From assembly GCA_016933415.1 (NCBI GenBank), contig JAFGAX010000076.1:1-35804 (forward strand): a DNA stretch of 35,804 nucleotides, read 5' to 3'. Below, one piece after another: positions 31,465 through 35,804 of the stretch. Positions within the stretch are counted from its first letter, which is position 1, and the number at the start of each line of letters is the position of its first letter. The position numbers were made by a program, and so were the translations under genes. Origin of the DNA: a bacterium (GTDB taxonomy: Bacteria > Zhuqueibacterota > QNDG01 > DTFT01). The notes under the pieces were generated by a model, which saw nothing but the letters and a program-made list of their open reading frames with translations, was not told the origin of the DNA and ran no database searches.

Positions 31465-31604
31465 CCCCGCTTTCGCGGGATCAATCAACAGATGCTGATT
31501 ATTGAAGACTTCAGCCTTTCATAATAAAATCCTGAAGGGTTAATTCCATGGTTTCGGTATGACTCACATTTTTTTCTTTGAACTTTGAACCTTGAACTTT
31601 GAAC
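31465..31604. repeat. Composite repeat: GCGGG hairpin, CAATC module, CTTCAG hairpin, TTTGAAC heptamers
   Basis: CCCGCTTTCGCGGG is followed by a diverged copy of the CAATCGACAGAT module, then GACTTCAGCCTTTCAT with CTGAAGGG (also at 13066-13110), and four TTTGAAC heptamers at 31577-31604 that end next to the TolC stop codon. The order matches pieces found inside the REP variants at 3893 and 34104. Confidence 0.7.
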
Positions 31605-31607
31605 TGA

Positions 31608-32963
31608 TTATTCCGTCAGCCGCCACTCGCCCACCGCCGTCACCTTCTCGAGCTCAGCCGCGCGGATGTGAAGGTCGTATTCCGCGACCGCGGCTTCGAT
31701 CTCGGCCTGCGTCCATGCGGTGCGTGCGGCCAGCACTTCGATCTGGGGCGCCATGCCTTCGCGGTATCTCCGCTCCACGAGTTCGAACGCCTTGCGGCCG
31801 GCCAGGCGCTTTTGCGCCGCGGCTTCGAGGGTCCGCCGGCCGACGGCGACAGCCGTGGCCGCGTCCCGGGCCTGAAGCCGTATCCGGTTGCGGGCGTCCT
31901 CGAGTTCACAACGCTTCTCCATCCGCTCGAGCTTCGCCTGATCCACCCTGTGCTTGTCCTGGAATCCGTTGAACAGGTTCCAGCTCGCGGCCAGGGAAGC
32001 GGTCCAGAAATCGTGCTCATTGTCGAAACGGTACATCTCGTCCCAGTACCCCCAGTCGAAAACCGCCGCGACACCGGGAAGAAAGGAGGTCCGGTTGAGC
32101 GAGACCTTGTGCCGCATCAGATCCACGGCCCGCTCCAATTGCTTCAGCTCCTCGCGGTTCGCGACGGCCAGCGATTCCGCCTCCGCCGGTTCCGGGGTCA
32201 GCACGGGAAGCGGCATCGGGCCCGCGGGTTTTTCAATGGGCGCGTCCAGCGGCCGGTTCAGAAGGCAGTTGAAATACGATACGGACAGAGACCGGTTCTT
32301 CTCCGCCTCGGCCGCGGCGCGCCGGAGTTCCGCCAGGTCCGCGCTTGCGCGGAGCACATCGGCGCGGGTGACCTTGTCGTGCCGGAAAAGACTTTCGGCG
32401 ACGCGCGCGTGTTCCGTGACCAGGCCCCCGGTCACGGTCAGCAGGGAACACACGGCGTCGGCCTTCAGATAATTGTAATAGGCCGTACGGATATCCGAGA
32501 CGAGCCCCCGGCTGAAAACGGAAACCGACAGCCGTTCGACGTCCCTCAGGGCGGAGCGGATTTTATAATTGTACATGATCGCCGGCTGCAGGACGGGCTG
32601 GACCACGTGAACCTTGGTCTCCTGCTCCCGCTCCCGGAGAAACGGGATCGTCTGATTGGGCAGCGTGATCGGCACATGCAGGGCCTGATACACGGGATTC
32701 ATCAGGTCGCCGATGGGCAGGTCGATGACGCGGCCGCCGCCCGCGGCCGTGTATCGGGCTTCAACGCTCACGGTCGGCAGGAACAGGCCGGCCGCTTCAT
32801 GCAGAGCGGCCGCGCTCTTTTCGCCGGCGAACCGTTTTTGGGCCAAGGCCGGATTGTGCCGGAGCCCCTCTTCGACATACCGGTCCAGGATGTCCCCGCC
32901 GGTCCGGGCCGCGAGGGATGCGGCACAGGCCGCGATGCATGCGACGCCGACGACTCGTCTCAT
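31608..32963 (-). CDS. TolC-family outer-membrane efflux protein
   Basis: This is 451 residues. A short signal peptide is followed by the two internal OEP repeats: ILDRYVEEGLRHNPALAQ at the start of the first and LAVANREELKQLERAVDLMRHKV at the start of the second, each with long coiled-coil helices and a strand pair (VDWGYW-type aromatic region FDWGYWDEMYRF). The protein trimerises into a channel through the outer membrane and docks with the adaptor. GGAGAT is the ribosome binding site. It begins 25 bases after the TetR gene. Confidence 0.93.
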   Translation of the reverse strand: MRRVVGVACIAACAASLAARTGGDILDRYVEEGLRHNPALAQKRFAGEKSAAALHEAAGLFLPTVSVEARYTAAGGGRVIDLPIGDLMNPVYQALHVPITLPNQTIPFLREREQETKVHVVQPVLQPAIMYNYKIRSALRDVERLSVSVFSRGLVSDIRTAYYNYLKADAVCSLLTVTGGLVTEHARVAESLFRHDKVTRADVLRASADLAELRRAAAEAEKNRSLSVSYFNCLLNRPLDAPIEKPAGPMPLPVLTPEPAEAESLAVANREELKQLERAVDLMRHKVSLNRTSFLPGVAAVFDWGYWDEMYRFDNEHDFWTASLAASWNLFNGFQDKHRVDQAKLERMEKRCELEDARNRIRLQARDAATAVAVGRRTLEAAAQKRLAGRKAFELVERRYREGMAPQIEVLAARTAWTQAEIEAAVAEYDLHIRAAELEKVTAVGEWRLTE

Positions 32964-32988
32964 TCGATCTCCGTTCGGGCGGCCGGTT

Positions 32989-33639
32989 TCAGCGGGCCGC
33001 GTTTTTGTTTTCGAGAAAACAGCGTGTGAACCTGAAATAATCGTCCGTGATGGAACTGAGATCGATCCCGTGCCTCCGTTGCAGATGATCCCCTTTCATG
33101 GCCATGACCTGGATGACGCCCGCGGCCTGGCCCCACAGAATCACCGCGGCTGTGCCGGGATTGATTTCAGGATTGATGGACCCATCCCGAATTCCCTCAG
33201 ACAGCGCCCGGATCAGCAGATCGAGACACTCCATGCCTTCATGATCGCACATCGAACTGACCGTTTCAGCCGCGGCCGGATCCGTTTCCTTGATTTCGTA
33301 ATACCCGAGGGCGTTGAAATAATCCGGGTGCTCCGATGAAAAACGGAAAAAGGATTGCCCCATGAGAAATACCTTTTGCAGGCCGGTTTCAGCCTCGTTA
33401 TACGCCTTCTGAAAAAAATCCGTGAGGATTTTCAGACCCCGGAGCGTAATCGCCCAGTACAGCTCTTCCTTGGTCTTGAAATAGAGATAAATTGTGCCTT
33501 TGCTCAATTCCGCCGCATCAGCCACGTCATCCATGGTCGTCATCCAGTAACCTTTTGTAAAAATGACGCTTTCTGCGGCATCAATGATCGCGTTCCGCCT
33601 GAGTTCTTTTTCTCTTTCTTTGCGCTCCTGGATGCCCAT
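32989..33639 (-). CDS. TetR/AcrR-family repressor of the efflux locus
   Basis: This is 216 residues. The N-terminal helix-turn-helix is plain: IIDAAESVIFTKGYWMTTM, then VADAAELSKGTIYLYFKTKEEL (about residues 17-60). The C-terminal ligand and dimer domain is helical and not assignable to a ligand. A 13-base palindrome lies 20 bases upstream of the start, within the promoter leader. Being the first gene of the efflux cluster, it probably represses itself and the downstream TolC/nitroreductase/RND genes until a pump substrate binds. Confidence 0.92.
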   Translation of the reverse strand: MGIQERKEREKELRRNAIIDAAESVIFTKGYWMTTMDDVADAAELSKGTIYLYFKTKEELYWAITLRGLKILTDFFQKAYNEAETGLQKVFLMGQSFFRFSSEHPDYFNALGYYEIKETDPAAAETVSSMCDHEGMECLDLLIRALSEGIRDGSINPEINPGTAAVILWGQAAGVIQVMAMKGDHLQRRHGIDLSSITDDYFRFTRCFLENKNAAR

Positions 33640-33658
33640 TTGATCTATCCCTATTAAA

Positions 33659-33671
33659 TGACCATCGGTCA
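33659..33671. promoter_or_regulatory. Candidate TetR operator
   Basis: TGACC-ATC-GGTCA is a perfect inverted repeat with a three-base centre, typical of TetR/AcrR operators. It sits between the -10 element and the tetR start codon. Confidence 0.7.
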
Positions 33672-33684
33672 GTTATTAGATGAA

Positions 33685-33713
33685 AATATAGAGAATTGTT
33701 TCGTGAATAGCAA
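33685..33713 (-). promoter_or_regulatory. Promoter of the tetR-tolC efflux operon
   Basis: On the minus strand TTGCTA (33708-33713) and TATATT (33685-33690) are 17 bases apart. The start point would be near 33678, so the operator lies just downstream of it. Confidence 0.7.
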
Positions 33714-33831
33714 TAAAAAAGTTCCAGGTTCCTGTTTGAATCCCCCCAGCCGGCGAGGAACCGGACTCCTTGATCCATTTACCCGCAGGGGCGACGCGTT
33801 GCGCCGCCCCCGCAAAAACCCTGACGCAGTT

Positions 33832-33934
33832 GTAGGTCCGATATGCCGAGCATTCTCCCAGCGAGGCTATCGGACGCATTCATCCAGTTGTAGGTCCGAT
33901 ATGCCGAGCATTCTCCCAGCGAGGCTATCGGACG
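33832..33934 (+). repeat. Two tandem REP-like hairpins (TA subtype)
   Basis: Copies at 33832 and 33890 are identical over the hairpin (GTAGGTCCGATATGCC to GGCTATCGGAC) and 58 bases apart. A third identical copy starts at 34047. They share an interior slightly different from the 3651-3839 copies. The whole stretch 33714-34416 holds repeats and no gene. Confidence 0.88.
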
Positions 33935-33947
33935 CATCCATCAAGAT

Positions 33948-33990
33948 GTTCCGGGTTCCGGGTTCCGGGTTTCGAGTTCCGGGTTCCGAG
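33948..33990 (+). repeat. GTTCCGG heptamer tract
   Basis: Six consecutive seven-base units (GTTCCGG three times, GTTTCGA, GTTCCGG, GTTCCGA). Confidence 0.85.
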
Positions 33991-34000
33991 CGGTGGTGTC

Positions 34001-34025
34001 ATTCCCGCATTCTTTTAGCGGGAAT
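34001..34025. repeat. ATTCCCGC hairpin
   Basis: ATTCCCGC and GCGGGAAT flank nine bases. It is preceded by GGTGGTGTC, as is the related copy at 34253, and resembles the ATTCCC/GGGAAT repeats (dRS3-like) known from Neisseria and other genomes. Confidence 0.7.
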
Positions 34026-34046
34026 CTAGGGGCAGGGGGGGTAGTT

Positions 34047-34236
34047 GTAGGTCCGATATGCCGAGCATTCTCCCAGCGAGGCTATCGGACGCATTCATCA
34101 AGGTGTCCGAAAGCCGCGGCTTCCCGTCCCGCTGTGCGGGACCAAGCAACAGATCCCGGTTATTGAAGGCTTCGCGTGACCAATCGACAGATTCCCGCTA
34201 TTGAAGGGCTGCGCGGCCCCGGCATTTCGGACCTAC
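34047..34236. repeat. REPIN: TA hairpin plus inverted AA hairpin with long interior
   Basis: The plus-oriented TA copy (34047-34091) is followed after about 12 bases by a minus-oriented AA element (34104-34236) whose outer stem GTCCGAAA plus bulged T encloses about 100 bases. That interior holds two tandem versions of the CAATCGACAGATTCCCG module. Confidence 0.82.
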
Positions 34237-34252
34237 AACTGGTGGTGGTGTC

Positions 34253-34277
34253 ATTCCCGAACTCTCTTATCGGGAAT
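34253..34277. repeat. ATTCCCGA hairpin
   Basis: ATTCCCGA and TCGGGAAT flank nine bases. Compared with the copy at 34001 the fourth stem pair from the loop side has changed on both arms (C-G to A-T), so pairing is kept. Confidence 0.7.
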
Positions 34278-34287
34278 CCAGGGGGTA

Positions 34288-34329
34288 GTTCCGAGTTTCG
34301 GGTTTCGGGTTTCGAGTTTCGGGTTCCGC
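34288..34329 (+). repeat. GTTTCGG heptamer tract
   Basis: Six consecutive units, mostly GTTTCGG and GTTTCGA, ending GTTCCG. Confidence 0.85.
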
Positions 34330-34352
34330 CCCCCGCACACCTGAAAAAAAAC

Positions 34353-34381
34353 TTGATTCTTACTTCTTTCGTATTTAGTTT
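34353..34381 (+). promoter_or_regulatory. Weak promoter candidate for the dipeptidase gene
   Basis: TTGATT (34353-34358) and TAGTTT (34376-34381) are 17 bases apart. The -10 match is poor. It is the best pair seen between the repeats and the gene. Confidence 0.3.
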
Positions 34382-34416
34382 GATTTTGACCGCCCGGACA
34401 GAAAGGAATCCCAGCC

Positions 34417-35661
34417 ATGCCCGTTCAAAATCCCGCACCGCGCCGCATCCGTTCGTATCCCGTATGCCTGACCGCCTCCCTGCTGATCCTGTCGCTCACC
34501 ATGGCCTGCGGCGGATCGGATCCGGCGGAAATTCACGACCGGATGCTCACACTGGATTCGCATCTGGACACGCCCATGCGCGTGTTCCGCATCCCGTCCG
34601 ACCTGTCGGTCCGGCACGACCGCGCATCCGCGGCCGCCGGAGACCTGGATTTTCCGCGCATGCGTGAGGGCGGTCTGGACGCGGCCTTTTTCGCCGTGTA
34701 TGTCCAGCAGGGAGCGCTCTCGGAAGCGGGCCGCGCCGGAGCGAAACGGACCGCATCGGACATGCTCGACATGATGGAAGGCTGGAAAATCCGTTACGCC
34801 GCGGACATGGCTTTCGCCCATTCGCCGGAAGACGTCCGGCGCATCGTCGGGAACGGATTGCGGGCCGTCTGCATCGGCATGGAAAACGGCTACCCGATCG
34901 GCACGGACTCGACTGCCGTTGCGGCCTTCCACGCGAGGGGCGTCCGGTATATCACGCTTTGCCATTCCCGGAACAACGATATCTGCGACTCGTCCACGGA
35001 TCCGGCAGGCCCGACGTGGAACGGACTGAGCCCGTTCGGAGAATCCGTGGTCCGCGAGATGAACCGTCTCGGCATGCTCGTCGACGTGTCGCATGTGTCC
35101 GATTCCGCCTTCTATGATGCGCTCCGCATTTCACGGGCTCCGGTGATCGCCTCGCACTCCTGCTGCCGGGCTCTCATGGACAATCCCCGGAATCTCACGG
35201 ACGACATGCTCCGGGACCTGGCCGCGCGGGGCGGCGTCGCGCAGATCAATCTGTGCTCCTTCTACCTGATCCGCACCGAGCCCCCGGCCGGCCGGCGCGC
35301 CGCCATGGACTCGTTGAAGCGGATTTACGGCGAGTGGGACCGGGTGCCCCCGTCGAAGCGGACCGAATACGAGGAGGCGCGGGCCGCGGTGGACCGCCGG
35401 TACCCGGTGCCGAAAGCATCCGTGTCCGACCTGGCGGACCACATCGACCACGCGGTCCGTGTCGCTGGGATCGACCATGTCGGCATCGGATCGGATTTCG
35501 ACGGCGGCGCCGGACTCTCGGACTGCCCGGATGTCAGCGGATTCCCCGCGGTCACGGCCGAGCTCATCCGCCGCGGCTATTCGAAAAAGGACCTCGCAGC
35601 GATCTGGGGCGGAAATTTCATGCGGGTGTGGGGGGAGGCGGTGCGGGCGGCTTCAAAATAA
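34417..35661 (+). CDS. Membrane dipeptidase (peptidase M19), lipoprotein
   Basis: This is 414 residues with AAAGGAA nine bases before the ATG. A signal peptide ends in lipobox LTMAC (Cys31). The zinc ligands of the M19/renal dipeptidase fold are visible: His49 and Asp51 in LDSHLDTP, Glu in CIGMENGYP, His in VDVSHVSD and His in VIASHSCCRAL. The C-terminal HVGIGSDFDGG is also characteristic. It hydrolyses dipeptides, including D-residue or dehydro types, probably in the periplasm for peptide or wall-fragment salvage. The TAA stop is followed without a gap by GTTCAAA heptamers. Confidence 0.94.
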   Translation: MPVQNPAPRRIRSYPVCLTASLLILSLTMACGGSDPAEIHDRMLTLDSHLDTPMRVFRIPSDLSVRHDRASAAAGDLDFPRMREGGLDAAFFAVYVQQGALSEAGRAGAKRTASDMLDMMEGWKIRYAADMAFAHSPEDVRRIVGNGLRAVCIGMENGYPIGTDSTAVAAFHARGVRYITLCHSRNNDICDSSTDPAGPTWNGLSPFGESVVREMNRLGMLVDVSHVSDSAFYDALRISRAPVIASHSCCRALMDNPRNLTDDMLRDLAARGGVAQINLCSFYLIRTEPPAGRRAAMDSLKRIYGEWDRVPPSKRTEYEEARAAVDRRYPVPKASVSDLADHIDHAVRVAGIDHVGIGSDFDGGAGLSDCPDVSGFPAVTAELIRRGYSKKDLAAIWGGNFMRVWGEAVRAASK

Positions 35662-35740
35662 GTTCAAAGTTCAAGGTTCAAAGAAAGACACTAAAATCTA
35701 GCAACTCCACTCTTTGAACTTTGAACCTTGAACTTTGAAC
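35662..35740. repeat. Inverted pair of GTTCAAA heptamer tracts
   Basis: Three plus-strand units (35662-35683) and four minus-strand units (35713-35740, TTTGAAC form) are complementary and 29 bases apart, so RNA from here could form one long stem between the two genes. Confidence 0.82.
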
Positions 35741-35755
35741 CAGAAAGAATACAGA

Positions 35756-35804
35756 ATGTCCCTGATCACTCATAACGTCCACCGGCTCCTGAACGAGCTC
35801 CCGA
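35756..35804 (+). CDS. Start of a probable YggS-family PLP-binding protein (runs off the window)
   Basis: Only 16 codons are visible (MSLITHNVHRLLNELP). The spacing and pattern resemble the N-terminus of YggS/PROSC proteins, where a short helix and an E-(L/I)-P precede the first beta strand. The ribosome binding site is weak (AGAAAGAA). The call rests on very little sequence. Confidence 0.4.
   Translation, partial: MSLITHNVHRLLNELP

Noticed and set aside
33832-34236. tRNA or structured small RNA cluster
   Set aside because: The structures are simple hairpins with a shared GTAG tip. No cloverleaf, anticodon arm or CCA end is present.

Overview
The window is GC-rich DNA from a diderm (Gram-negative) bacterium. 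It encodes several lipoproteins, outer-membrane beta-barrels, an OmpA-type peptidoglycan anchor and a complete TolC/RND efflux set. A DUF4835 (PorD-like) protein and a helix-hairpin-helix outer-membrane protein are typical of the Fibrobacteres-Chlorobi-Bacteroidetes (FCB) assemblage, so I infer a poorly cultured, high-GC FCB-related lineage. No rRNA, tRNA, CRISPR array or transposase gene was seen.

Layout. Positions 1-3587 carry an ECF sigma / anti-sigma / lipoprotein operon (minus strand, overlapping genes), divergent from a response regulator and a hybrid receiver-kinase-receiver protein (plus strand). Positions 3588-4033 are a repeat array. Positions 4030-9884 (minus) hold a HAD phosphatase and the conserved cluster radical SAM (TIGR03960/DUF2344) - RNase G/E - rplU - rpmA. 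Positions 10376-12926 (plus) hold an ACT-domain protein of unknown role and a DedA membrane protein. Positions 13229-18075 (minus) hold an OmpA/thrombospondin-type-3 protein, pyrE, pyrF, a PAS histidine kinase and a six-helix membrane protein. The last three of these are almost gapless and look like one operon. Positions 18258-21243 hold a threonine aldolase with a doubtful small ORF after it, then a beta-CASP metallo-beta-lactamase RNase. Positions 21393-25364 hold a DUF4835 protein divergent from two predicted outer-membrane proteins, separated by mirror-image promoters. Positions 25531-33639 (minus) hold a 43-residue membrane miniprotein, a small ferredoxin-fold protein, and an efflux locus: TetR, TolC, nitroreductase, membrane fusion protein, RND pump. 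Positions 34417-35804 hold a membrane dipeptidase lipoprotein and the start of a probable YggS-type PLP protein.

The most unusual content is intergenic. At least five repeat families fill the gaps. The best defined is a set of twelve hairpins that begin with GTAG, share the tip GTCCGA, keep a single bulged T at one fixed position and show compensatory stem changes. They form two subtypes (TA and AA), and each AA copy follows a plus-oriented TA copy in inverted orientation, as in REP/REPIN (BIME) elements that are mobilised by REP-associated tyrosine transposases. Others are heptamer tracts on a GTTC+3 scaffold that often start at a stop codon, ATCCGT nonamer tracts, ATTCCCG hairpins, and one composite stem structure of the GTCATTGCGAG type.
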